Positions 8,104-15,152 of a DNA stretch of 16,065 bases are shown here, in pieces (within the stretch, counting starts at the first letter, position 1; every line of letters begins with the position of its first letter). Source of the DNA: CAZZKG01 sp964654825 (GTDB lineage Bacteria; Gemmatimonadota; CAZMKB01). A program made the position numbers and the translations under genes. The notes beneath the pieces were generated by a model, which had not been told where the DNA came from, ran no database searches, and saw only the letters and a program-made list of their open reading frames with translations. The stretch is from NCBI GenBank assembly GCA_964654825.1, contig CAZZKG010000070.1, positions 1 through 16,065 of the forward strand, written 5' to 3'.

Positions 8104-8562
8104 ATGATCACCGGGATATATCTTGCTGCAGGTCAGAGCCGCCGGTTCGGGACACACAAGCTGCTTCTCGAAGTTGGCGGCAGGCCGCTTTTTACCTACG
8201 GACTCGGAAACTGCGTCGATTCGAGGCTNNNNNNNNNNNNNNNNNNNNNNNNNNNNNNNNNNNNNNNNNNNNNNNNNNNNNNNNNNNNNNNNNNNNNNNN
8301 NNNNNNNNNNNNNNNNNNNNNNNNNNNNGAGTGCGAGGGCAGGCAGTATCACCCGAGGATATTGCCGGCCTGGACCTTCCCCGATTTTCTCGAGCTTGAG
8401 GATGATGAGAAGGGGACGAAGGTGCTCGAGAGGTACCCTGAAGATATCGTCCGTGTCGGGATCGGGGACAGTCACAACTATATCGATATCGATCGACCCG
8501 AAGATGTCGAAGCCCTCCCGTTCTTTTCTTCCAACCAGGGACCTCCCCTTTCAGAGGTCTGA
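8104..8562 (+). CDS. MobA/MocA-type nucleotidyltransferase (middle missing in assembly gap)
   Basis: The N-terminal 41 residues carry the nucleotide-binding signature LAAGQSRRFGTHKLLLEVGG (residues 7-26) of the MobA-like NTP transferase family, closest in feel to MocA/PucB-like proteins that cytidylylate molybdopterin for molybdenum hydroxylases. After the gap the frame resumes with HPRILPAWTFPDFLELEDDEKGT and YIDIDRPEDVEAL, the usual C-terminal block with the metal-binding Asp. Family members have about 190-200 residues, so roughly 75-80 residues are probably hidden by the gap, more than the 100 N suggest. The ATG has a good ribosome binding site, AGGAAGG. It is divergent from a selenium-type LysR gene. 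The start MITGIYLAAGQS resembles nucleotidyltransferases near selenium-dependent molybdenum hydroxylases, but no hydroxylase gene is in the window. The single-gene reading assumes that both gap flanks belong together. Confidence 0.75.
   Translation: MITGIYLAAGQSRRFGTHKLLLEVGGRPLFTYGLGNCVDSRXXXXXXXXXXXXXXXXXXXXXXXXXXXXXXXXXXECEGRQYHPRILPAWTFPDFLELEDDEKGTKVLERYPEDIVRVGIGDSHNYIDIDRPEDVEALPFFSSNQGPPLSEV
8229..8328. other. assembly gap of 100 N
   Basis: Exactly 100 N, the conventional scaffold-gap length, so the true distance is unknown. It falls inside the nucleotidyltransferase gene. Confidence 0.99.
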
Positions 8563-8596
8563 TCTTCCTGATCTCATCGAGTCCCCTCCCCCCTGC

Positions 8597-8611
8597 CCGG
8601 GGCCTCCCCGG
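8597..8611 (+). terminator. GC-rich hairpin after the nucleotidyltransferase gene
   Basis: CCGGGG, loop CCT, CCCCGG, with an alternative wider pairing CCCGGG (8596-8601)/CCCGGG (8612-8617). It lies about 35 bp past the stop codon. There is no T-tract, so it may be a Rho-independent-like pause or a 3'-end stabiliser. Confidence 0.3.
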
Positions 8612-8651
8612 CCCGGGAGAACGGGGTGAGATCGACCAGATATTTCATATA

Positions 8652-8680
8652 TTGACAAAAATCTGGTTATATGTTATATT
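8652..8680 (+). promoter_or_regulatory. near-consensus sigma70 promoter for the lipoprotein leader
   Basis: TTGACA (8652-8657), a 17-nt spacer and TATATT (8675-8680). Transcription should begin near 8688, which leaves about 290 nt of untranslated leader before the lipoprotein ATG at 8982. Confidence 0.75.
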
Positions 8681-8700
8681 TATGTTACAATATTACTCAA

Positions 8701-8976
8701 ATGGATCCGAAATCGGGTCCATCCCCCTCCATCCACATGGCCGCTTGTGAGAGAAAGTCCTTCCGAACTTTGTGTTCAGAGAGGCTAAGTTCCAATAAAC
8801 GATAGAGATAACTGAAATTCAAGCGTTTCGGTCAGGCTCCCGGAAAGAAGGGGTCAGCACCGGCCCAGGGCAAAACCGTCCCTGATCCGGTGCAGGAGAG
8901 CCTGACCTGGAACAGGAAGGAGGTGCGAGCAAAAAAACGAATCCCCTGTTGCGAAATGAACCTGTAATGGAAGGTT
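8701..8976 (+). promoter_or_regulatory. structured 5' leader with predicted three-way junction (candidate cis-regulatory RNA)
   Basis: Seen: hairpin 8701-8722 (10-bp stem, one G-U pair). A 10-bp outer stem GGTCAGGCTC (8830-8839)/GAGCCTGACC (8898-8907) encloses a short CCC/GGG hairpin with a purine loop (8839-8853) and a two-tier arm, GCACCGG (8857-8863)/CCGGTGC (8887-8893) topped by CAGGG (8866-8870)/CCCTG (8880-8884). The upstream stem ACTGAAA (8811-8817)/TTTCGGT (8826-8832) overlaps the outer stem and would compete with it. Downstream, ACAGG (8912-8916) can pair with CCTGT at 8945 or 8961, and AACCT (8959-8963)/AGGTT (8972-8976) can mask the ribosome binding site GGAAGG of the lipoprotein gene. 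A perfect Shine-Dalgarno match (8917-8925) has no start codon at a normal distance. I checked by eye against common riboswitch consensus sequences and recognise none. It fills the 419-bp gap together with the promoter and the GC-rich hairpin. Confidence 0.5.
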
Positions 8977-8981
8977 AATGA

Positions 8982-9533
8982 ATGAAAAATTTTTCACTGA
9001 TCACGGCTGAAAAAATACTGACCGTCTTCACGATCCTGGCGATCTTCCTCCTGACCTCATGCGGGAAGACACCGTCGACTGCGCCGGATATGAGTTCTTC
9101 CACCGGTGACATCAACATTGTCGGTCTGAATGGGGGACAGGATCTCACTCTGCAGGGAGGCCTGAAGGCCCAGGAGAAGATCGGGCCCGACGGCGGAACA
9201 GTGGAGATCCCCGGCTATGTCCGGATCGTCATCCCGGCGGGGGCGATGGCAAAAAAGAAGAAAGTCAAGATCACCATCCCCCATCCCGATGAATTCTCAT
9301 GGGAGCTGGAACCCCACGGGTACGAATTTGCCGTTCCGGTCCAGCTGACGGTGTTTACAGAAAACGCCGACTCTGAATCGGCTGATGATGACGGATGGTC
9401 GGACTCCGGCATGGATATCTACTGGGAAGCCTCGTCCGGGTGGATCCCCCAGAATGCTGCGTACGATGAAGATGAGTCTGCGTTCGAAGTAGATCTGGAA
9501 CACTTCTCAAGGTATGCCCTTGCGACTGATTGA
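8982..9533 (+). CDS. lipoprotein with ZU5-like domain, function unknown
   Basis: A 183-residue protein. A hydrophobic helix (about 11-24) ends in the lipobox LTSC with Cys27 as the lipidation site, followed by Gly (no Asp at +2), so sorting to the outer membrane is expected. After a Ser/Thr-rich linker comes one beta-rich domain with IGPDGGTVEIPG (67-78), IPAGAM (84-89) and the C-terminal HFSRYAL (175-181), the pattern of ZU5-like surface domains common in exported proteins of FCB-type bacteria. An acidic Asp/Glu/Ser stretch sits at 128-143. The ribosome binding site GGAAGG is 7 nt before the ATG. It has a strong promoter and a long structured leader of its own, which suggests post-transcriptional control. 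The TPR gene follows 157 bp later on the same strand. I do not recognise a specific function. Confidence 0.85.
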   Translation: MKNFSLITAEKILTVFTILAIFLLTSCGKTPSTAPDMSSSTGDINIVGLNGGQDLTLQGGLKAQEKIGPDGGTVEIPGYVRIVIPAGAMAKKKKVKITIPHPDEFSWELEPHGYEFAVPVQLTVFTENADSESADDDGWSDSGMDIYWEASSGWIPQNAAYDEDESAFEVDLEHFSRYALATD

Positions 9534-9690
9534 GTTGATCCGGCACGTATACGTATGCCCGATCCAGCCGGTGCCTGCGAAGATATCGCGGGTGGAAAAC
9601 GTCGCGCTTCGTGAGTGGCGTGCGACGAACCATCAGGTCCTCACCTGGTACCGGAACTGAACAACTCTTTCTATCGAAAAGGACTTTGAG

Positions 9691-10728
9691 ATGGCGAAAG
9701 TACAACTGAAGAAAAAGGTTGATACCCGATCAGCCGATCTGTTTCGCAAAGCGGAGCAGACGAGCCTGAAGGGAAGTATCGACGAAGCCATCTTGCTGTA
9801 CAAAAAAGCACTGCGTCTCACACGCAGGCGGGACAGCGTGACAAAAGCCAGGGCATTGAGAAGTCTCGGAAGCCTGTGCTGGAGGAAGGGTGAGCTCCGG
9901 AAAGCGATGGATTATCTCGAAAAAGGCCTCTCGGTTTCGAAATCTGCAGGAGATCTCACAGGAGTGGCGCAAGCCTACAACTGTATGGGAGCCATCTGCT
10001 TCGATACCGGAAAGTGGAGCAAGGTGAAGAATCATTTCACCCGTGCCCTGAAAGCCGCGGAGAGATCCGGCGACCGGAAGCTGACCGCGCACCTCTGTAA
10101 CAACATGGGTGCCGTATCCAACCTCAGGGGCAGGCTGGATGAGGCCCTGTCCTCATTCAGGAAAGCCGAGCGGCTCTACCGGAAGCTCGAGGATACCAGG
10201 GGCCTTGCCAGGGTTTATAACAATCTCGGTCTGATGTACCGGGACAGAGGTGACTGGAAGAAGGCTGCCGAGCATTACCAAAAGTGCACAAAGCTTTCCG
10301 GGCAGTGTGATGATCATTCACTCCGGGCCAACAGTACCTTGAATTACGTGCAGGTGCTCATCGAGCTCTCAAGATTCACGGCAGCACGGAAAAAGGTCGA
10401 TGAGGCCCTCGAGATCCTCATGCCCATGGGTGAAGTCGCACCCATAGCCGAGGCCATGATGCTCTATGGAATGATCTACACGCGCGAGAAAAAACTCGCC
10501 CTCGCGGAAAAGCAGTTCGCCGAGAGCTCGGTGATCAGCGAGAAGCTGAACAACCTGCTCGGGAAGGCTGAGTGTTTCAGAGAGATGGCGATGATGTACA
10601 AAGAACGAGGTGACAAAAAGAAGACTCTCGAGTACTTCGGCAAAGCGTCCAGGATGTTCAGGGCGTTGAAGGCTGAGACGTACCTGAAAGGTGTGACAAA
10701 ACAAGCTGCCGCGATAGGTGCGGCCTGA
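9691..10728 (+). CDS. soluble TPR-repeat protein
   Basis: A 345-residue protein built almost wholly of tetratricopeptide repeats. Seven helix-A starts fall at residues about 56, 96, 136, 176, 216, 256 and 296, an exact 40-residue period with no insertions, plus one at the N-terminus (about 16-48). Examples are YNNLGLMYRDRGDWKKAAEHY and CNNMGAVSNLRGRLDEALSSF (20-21-residue units of this type). The longer 40-residue repeat, with an extended second helix, is the kinesin-light-chain/Rap/LGN type that binds peptides or partner proteins. The N-terminus is basic (MAKVQLKKK) with no signal peptide or membrane segment, so it is cytoplasmic. The start is supported by AAAGGA before the ATG. No effector domain is fused, so it is probably a scaffold or adaptor. 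It lies downstream of the lipoprotein gene on the same strand; a functional link is possible but not shown. Confidence 0.88.
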   Translation: MAKVQLKKKVDTRSADLFRKAEQTSLKGSIDEAILLYKKALRLTRRRDSVTKARALRSLGSLCWRKGELRKAMDYLEKGLSVSKSAGDLTGVAQAYNCMGAICFDTGKWSKVKNHFTRALKAAERSGDRKLTAHLCNNMGAVSNLRGRLDEALSSFRKAERLYRKLEDTRGLARVYNNLGLMYRDRGDWKKAAEHYQKCTKLSGQCDDHSLRANSTLNYVQVLIELSRFTAARKKVDEALEILMPMGEVAPIAEAMMLYGMIYTREKKLALAEKQFAESSVISEKLNNLLGKAECFREMAMMYKERGDKKKTLEYFGKASRMFRALKAETYLKGVTKQAAAIGAA

Positions 10729-11176
10729 ACCCACAGACCGTCTGTCCACACAAAGACAAGCAAGGTGTGCGGGAACTATTGACTTCAAATGCCGGGCTCC
10801 GATTTTTGACTGCCATCCTTCTGATCACTTGACTACGGGATGGGCGTGAGGATCGGGGCCCGGACGAAGGTACGTCGCGAAAGAGCAGGCTGCTTGAAAA
10901 TCATGCAGAATGAGGCCGGTACACCCGCCGGCCCGACACACGTTTCCCCGCCCGTTAACATCCATCAGTGAACCCTTCCAAACTGCTTGACAAAACCTGC
11001 CATCCTTATGATTATTCGTCTTGAGAGAGATGGGAACTTTGTCGGGACCCCGGAGACTCCACACGGCGGAATGAGTTTTTGCCCGCATCGTTTCGGGGTG
11101 TCATCCGGCTCCCGGAACGCGGACCTTTTCGCGACTTTCGTGGTAAGTGAGTGTAGGGGGCCATCGCGGAGCTTGC
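10729..11176. other. 448-bp intergenic region upstream of the ior operon
   Basis: Holds the promoter near 10987, a hairpin GGCCGG (10914-10919)/CCGGCC (10928-10933) with an 8-nt loop, and a perfect dyad ACAGACCGTCTGT at 10733-10745 just after the TPR stop codon. The open frames here have no coding character I can support. Confidence 0.5.
10987..11015 (+). promoter_or_regulatory. probable sigma70 promoter of the iorAB-hyuA operon
   Basis: TTGACA (10987-10992), a 17-nt spacer and GATTAT (11010-11015; 4 of 6 matches). It predicts transcription from about 11022 and a leader of about 155 nt before the ATG at 11177. Confidence 0.5.
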
Positions 11177-14100
11177 ATGCACGTGAAACCGGAAACCAGC
11201 TGTGAAGACCCCTTACTGACCGCACGCAACGACCACTCCGAGTGTCTTCTAGGAAACGAGGCAATCGTGCGTGGCGCCCTCGAGGCCGGCGTCGCTTTCG
11301 CCAGCGGGTATCCCGGCACTCCATCATCAGAAATCACCGACACCTTCGCTCGTCTCGCAGCATCCCGGGGTATCACCTTCGAGTACTCTGTAAATGAGAA
11401 AGTCGCTCTCGAGACGGCCTTCGCGGCCTCCCTCGCCGGCGCACGATCGATTTGCTCAATGAAGCATCTGGGGCTCATGGTCGGTGGGGATCCGCTCTCG
11501 ACCATCCCGTACATCGGCGTCAGAGCAGGCATGGTGATCGTGAGCGCCGGCGATCCAGGCTGCGGGACCAGTCCCAACGAGCAGGATCAGCGTCTGCTGG
11601 GACCGCTGCTCCACATCCCGGTTCTCGATCCAAGTACACCACAGGAAGCCCATGACATGACGTTCTTCGCTTTCGCGTTGTCCGAGGAGTGCCGTCTTCC
11701 TGTTCTGCTTCGTCCCACGACTCACGTTTGTCACACACGGGCTGCGGTTGAATACGGACCGCTGGCGGAGCCACGGGTGACGGGTTTTACGCGTGATCCC
11801 CGACGGTACGTCCCTATCCCCGTGAATGCACGCCGAATGCGGCTCGACCTGATGGATCGGATCGAGCGTGCCCGTAAGATGATGGCCCGGTCGGGTTTTT
11901 TCCGATGTCAGGGCAGCGGACCGGCGGTAATTCTTTCGGCAGGAGCTCCGGCGGCCACCTGCTCCGACGTACTGGATCAACACAATCTCGAGCACGAGGT
12001 AGCGCTGTGGACTATCGGCACCATCCACCCACTCCCGGAAGCAGAACTGGTAGAACGGCTGCAGGGTGTGGAGCGGATACTCGTGGTCGAAGAGCTATCG
12101 CCGTTCCTCGAAGATGCCGTTCAGCTTCTCTCTGCCCGGAACGGCCTCGGGACCGAGATCATCGGGAAACACACCGGACACCTTCCGATGGTGTTCAATT
12201 ACACTCCTGAAATCATCTATCAGGCGATCCACCGGGGGCTCGGACTGGGGCCGCCGGCAGTTGAAGAGAAGAGCGAGTCGCTGCCGGTGTCTCCACGACC
12301 TCCCGCACTCTGCCCGGGTTGCCCCCATCGAGCCGCCTTCATCGCCGCGAAGTCGGCATTCGATGAAGACCAGCTCTTCTTCAATGACATCGGGTGCTAC
12401 ACCCTCGGCTACGGTCCACCACTCGAAACCGCTGACGCGCTGCTGTGCATGGGAGCCGGGTTCACTCTGGCCGCAGGCGTGAGCCGGATGACGGGACAGC
12501 GCACAGTCGGGTTCGTGGGCGACTCGACATTTTTCCACTCCGGGGTGCCTCCGCTCCTTAACGCAATCAAGGAAGGCGTCAACATGGTCGCGGTCATCCT
12601 GGACAACAGGGTGACGGCCATGACCGGGTTCCAGGAGTGCGCAGGCCGCAAGCCAGATCATCCCGTGTCCATCGAGGATGTGGTACGATCGCTGGGAGCG
12701 GAGCATGTCGAGAAGGTGGATCCGTTCGACAATGCTGCGACCGTTGCAGCATTCCGCAGATCCCGGGAGGGTCGGGGAGTCAGCGTCATTATCATCGAGC
12801 ATGCCTGTCCCGCCCACGAGGCACGGCAGAGCGCTCGGTCGGAGAAGCCCGGACTGTTCGAGGTCGATCCCTCCCGATGTCACACGTGTGGCCGCGAGCA
12901 CACGGGCCTTCAGTGCACACAATCGACGACACGGGGGTACGAGCGTCAGCTGGCGAGGGGCCGGGTGAATCGGACGGAGTACCGGGGTCCGGCGGTGGCG
13001 CCCTGTAGCGAAATGTGTCCGCTTTCACTCTGCATCCAGGGCTACGCCGGCCACATAGCCGCGGGCGAATATGCCGAAGCCTTCGGCCACATCATGAGTC
13101 GCATACCGCTTCCCGAAACCGTATGCAGGGTGTGTCACGCCCCGTGCGAAGACGCCTGCGTTCGCGGAGACTCGGATGCTCCGGTGGCGGTCAATGCCCT
13201 GAAACGGTTCGTCATCGAATGGGCAGCCCGGCAGAAGGATGAAGTATACCGGCCGGAACGTGAAGCGGACAACGGGAAAACCGTGGCCGTGATCGGCGCC
13301 GGCCCCTCGGGGCTCGCCGCGGCCTACTCTCTTCGCTTACGGGGATACACGGTGACACTGTTCGATGCCGCCGAACGTCCGGGGGGTCTCCTGGCCTACG
13401 GCATCCCAACCTACCGCCTGCCCCATGAAATGCTGGAAAGGGATATAGCACGCATTCTCGATCTCGGGATCAGCTTTAGGGGAAACACGCGTCTTGGATC
13501 CGACATCCACCTGCATGAGCTTCTGGATGGTGATTTCGACGCCATCTACCTCGGGACAGGCGCCTGGCAGGCCGTGTCACTGGACCTGCCGGGTACGGAG
13601 AGCCCGGACAAGACGAGAGTTGTGACGGCACTCGATTACCTCTGCAGCGTCGCCCGGGGGGCTGACGCCGAAACAGGCCGCAGGGTGGTCGTGGTAGGCG
13701 GCGGTAATGCAGCGATAGATGCCGCCCGCACCGCACTCCGGCTTGGCGCGGAGCGGGTGAGTGTCGTCTGCATCGAGTACTACGACGAGATGCCGGCCAT
13801 CCGGGATGAGATCACGGCCTCCCGGAGAGAAGGTGTCGAGCTGTTCCCGGGGTACAGGCCGGAGCGCTTCCGGTCAGGGAAGATGCTTTTCGCACCTGTC
13901 GGAAAGAACGACGATCCCGGCATCGAGATCGAAGCCGACCAGATCATACTCGCCGTCGGCCAGAAAGCCGATCTCGAGAACCTGTCGGCGGAAATTGTCC
14001 AGCTTGACCGGACTCCCGACGGCTGGCTGCGGGTGGATCCCGAAACGGGCGCCACCTCGCACCCGCGAATCTTCGCGGGGGGCGATCTCGTCGAAGGCGG

Positions 14101-14545
14101 ACAGACAGTGACAGGCGCCATTGCCGGAGGCCTTCGCGCGGCGTGGGGTATAGACACGGTTCTCCTGGGCCGATCGTTCGCCGATCGCAGACCTCCACCG
14201 CATTCGGTGCCCTCTCCCGAAAAAGAGCGGGTCACGTTTTCTGTTCCGGACTGGTCCCTGGCCGATCGGATGGTACCGGAGGGACTACCGCCCGAGACAC
14301 GAACGGAGGGCTTCGAGGAGGTCGTTAAGACACTCGGCGAGGAACAGGCCCGTGTTGAAGCCTCACGATGCCTGATGTGCGGTTTGTGCGGAAACTGCCG
14401 GGCCTGTATCGATCTCTTCGGCTGCCCCGCGATCGGGGAGGATGAAGCAGGTGTGATCACAATCGATTCTCTGCTCTGCACGGGTTGCGGTGTTTGTGCC
14501 GTCCTGTGCCCCAACGGGGCGATCCGGAGTGTGGATCATGACTGA
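11177..14545 (+). CDS. iorA: fused 2-oxoacid (indolepyruvate-type) oxidoreductase alpha subunit + GltD-like FAD/NAD(P) module + ferredoxin domain
   Basis: 1122 residues. Residues about 25-360 are the IorA N-terminal pyrimidine-binding and transketolase C-like domains (GYPGTPSSEI 44-53, EYSVNEKVALETA 69-81). CPGCPHRA (379-386) and the thiamine diphosphate motif GDS...DN (448-477) mark the TPP domain. A GltD-like module then occupies about 605-1000: cysteine block CSEMCPLSLC (610-619), CRVCHAPCEDAC (650-661), FAD motif VIGAGPSGLAAA (705-716), second dinucleotide motif VVGGGNAAIDAA (839-850), FAGGD (966-970). The C-terminus (1065-1116) carries the double [4Fe-4S] ferredoxin domain that normally ends IorA. 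The arginines after the second Rossmann strand in NADPH-type GltD are replaced by CIEYY, which suggests NADH (inference). It should convert an aryl- or other 2-oxoacid and CoA to acyl-CoA and reduce NAD(P)+. I choose ATG 11177 (GGAG 5 nt upstream); an in-frame GTG at 11147 has no clear ribosome binding site. The gene overlaps iorB by 8 bp. Confidence 0.9.
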   Translation: MHVKPETSCEDPLLTARNDHSECLLGNEAIVRGALEAGVAFASGYPGTPSSEITDTFARLAASRGITFEYSVNEKVALETAFAASLAGARSICSMKHLGLMVGGDPLSTIPYIGVRAGMVIVSAGDPGCGTSPNEQDQRLLGPLLHIPVLDPSTPQEAHDMTFFAFALSEECRLPVLLRPTTHVCHTRAAVEYGPLAEPRVTGFTRDPRRYVPIPVNARRMRLDLMDRIERARKMMARSGFFRCQGSGPAVILSAGAPAATCSDVLDQHNLEHEVALWTIGTIHPLPEAELVERLQGVERILVVEELSPFLEDAVQLLSARNGLGTEIIGKHTGHLPMVFNYTPEIIYQAIHRGLGLGPPAVEEKSESLPVSPRPPALCPGCPHRAAFIAAKSAFDEDQLFFNDIGCYTLGYGPPLETADALLCMGAGFTLAAGVSRMTGQRTVGFVGDSTFFHSGVPPLLNAIKEGVNMVAVILDNRVTAMTGFQECAGRKPDHPVSIEDVVRSLGAEHVEKVDPFDNAATVAAFRRSREGRGVSVIIIEHACPAHEARQSARSEKPGLFEVDPSRCHTCGREHTGLQCTQSTTRGYERQLARGRVNRTEYRGPAVAPCSEMCPLSLCIQGYAGHIAAGEYAEAFGHIMSRIPLPETVCRVCHAPCEDACVRGDSDAPVAVNALKRFVIEWAARQKDEVYRPEREADNGKTVAVIGAGPSGLAAAYSLRLRGYTVTLFDAAERPGGLLAYGIPTYRLPHEMLERDIARILDLGISFRGNTRLGSDIHLHELLDGDFDAIYLGTGAWQAVSLDLPGTESPDKTRVVTALDYLCSVARGADAETGRRVVVVGGGNAAIDAARTALRLGAERVSVVCIEYYDEMPAIRDEITASRREGVELFPGYRPERFRSGKMLFAPVGKNDDPGIEIEADQIILAVGQKADLENLSAEIVQLDRTPDGWLRVDPETGATSHPRIFAGGDLVEGGQTVTGAIAGGLRAAWGIDTVLLGRSFADRRPPPHSVPSPEKERVTFSVPDWSLADRMVPEGLPPETRTEGFEEVVKTLGEEQARVEASRCLMCGLCGNCRACIDLFGCPAIGEDEAGVITIDSLLCTGCGVCAVLCPNGAIRSVDHD

Positions 14546-15152
14546 TGAGCGGTTCTCGATGTTACTCGTCGGAGTAGGCGGACAGGGCCTTCTGACAGCG
14601 GCCCAGATTCTGGGTGACGCGGCCCACGCCGCCGGGAAGCAGGTGGTGGTGGGCCAGCTTCACGGCATGTCGCAACGGGGCGGGAGTGTCGAGTGCTCGG
14701 TCCTGTTCGGGCCCGGCCTGAGTTCCTACCTGTCGCGTGCTGATGTCGTTGCCGGTTTCGAACCGCTCGAAACACTGCGGGCATTGAACCGGATGGGTCC
14801 CGAAACGACGGTCCTCATGAACCGGGGGAAGTTCGTTCTGCCGACCCTGGTCCGGGAGAGAAAACCGTATCCGCCGCTCGAGGATATTCTTTCCAAAATC
14901 CGCCGGGTGGCAAAAGAAATCATTCTGATCGATGGACCGGGTGCCTCGCGGAAGACAGGTCTCCAGAGGTCTCTCAACGTTTTTATACTCGGGGCACTGG
15001 CGGGGCTGGGGCTACTCCCGTTCGATGATTCGACTCTCTGGCCAGCCATCGCCCGTCGCTGTAACCTCCGCTACCTGGAGGCGAACCGAAAGGCTTATGC
15101 TCTCGGACGATCGAGTATCACAGACATAGCATCAGTGAGGCAGGACCTGTGA
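14538..15152 (+). CDS. iorB: 2-oxoacid (indolepyruvate-type) oxidoreductase beta subunit
   Basis: A 204-residue protein of the 2-oxoacid:acceptor oxidoreductase gamma-domain family. It pairs with the IorA-type subunit and helps form the CoA-binding and active-site region. Seen: the N-terminal Rossmann-like signature LLVGVGGQGLLTAAQILGDA (residues 9-28) and GQLHGMSQRGGSVECSVLFG (43-62), both diagnostic of IorB, with the usual length. The ATG at 14538 lies inside the end of iorA (ATGACTGA overlap) with GGAG 8 nt upstream, so translation is coupled and a fixed ratio of subunits is expected. The open frame extends upstream to an ATG at 14490, but that part is just iorA read in another frame. The protein has no Fe-S cysteine motifs, so electron transfer depends on the fused alpha subunit. 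Confidence 0.93.
   Translation: MTDERFSMLLVGVGGQGLLTAAQILGDAAHAAGKQVVVGQLHGMSQRGGSVECSVLFGPGLSSYLSRADVVAGFEPLETLRALNRMGPETTVLMNRGKFVLPTLVRERKPYPPLEDILSKIRRVAKEIILIDGPGASRKTGLQRSLNVFILGALAGLGLLPFDDSTLWPAIARRCNLRYLEANRKAYALGRSSITDIASVRQDL

Noticed and set aside
8701..8950. RNase P or c-di-GMP (GEMM) riboswitch in the lipoprotein leader
   Set aside because: GAGAGAAAGTCC recalls the RNase P GAGGAAAGUCC block, and CAGGGCAAAACC recalls the GEMM core. The remaining conserved blocks of both families are missing and the stem layout differs.
8949..8978. Short upstream peptide (TTG-start nonapeptide) after the perfect Shine-Dalgarno match at 8917-8925
   Set aside because: The start codon is more than 20 nt from the Shine-Dalgarno sequence, and nothing supports translation.
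10733..10745. Perfect dyad ACAGACCGTCTGT as terminator of the TPR gene
   Set aside because: With a one-base centre it cannot form a useful hairpin, and there is no T-tract.
11147..11176. GTG start at 11147 for the fused IorA
   Set aside because: There is no ribosome binding site ahead of it, while the ATG at 11177 has GGAG at 5 nt; the extra ten residues show no homology.
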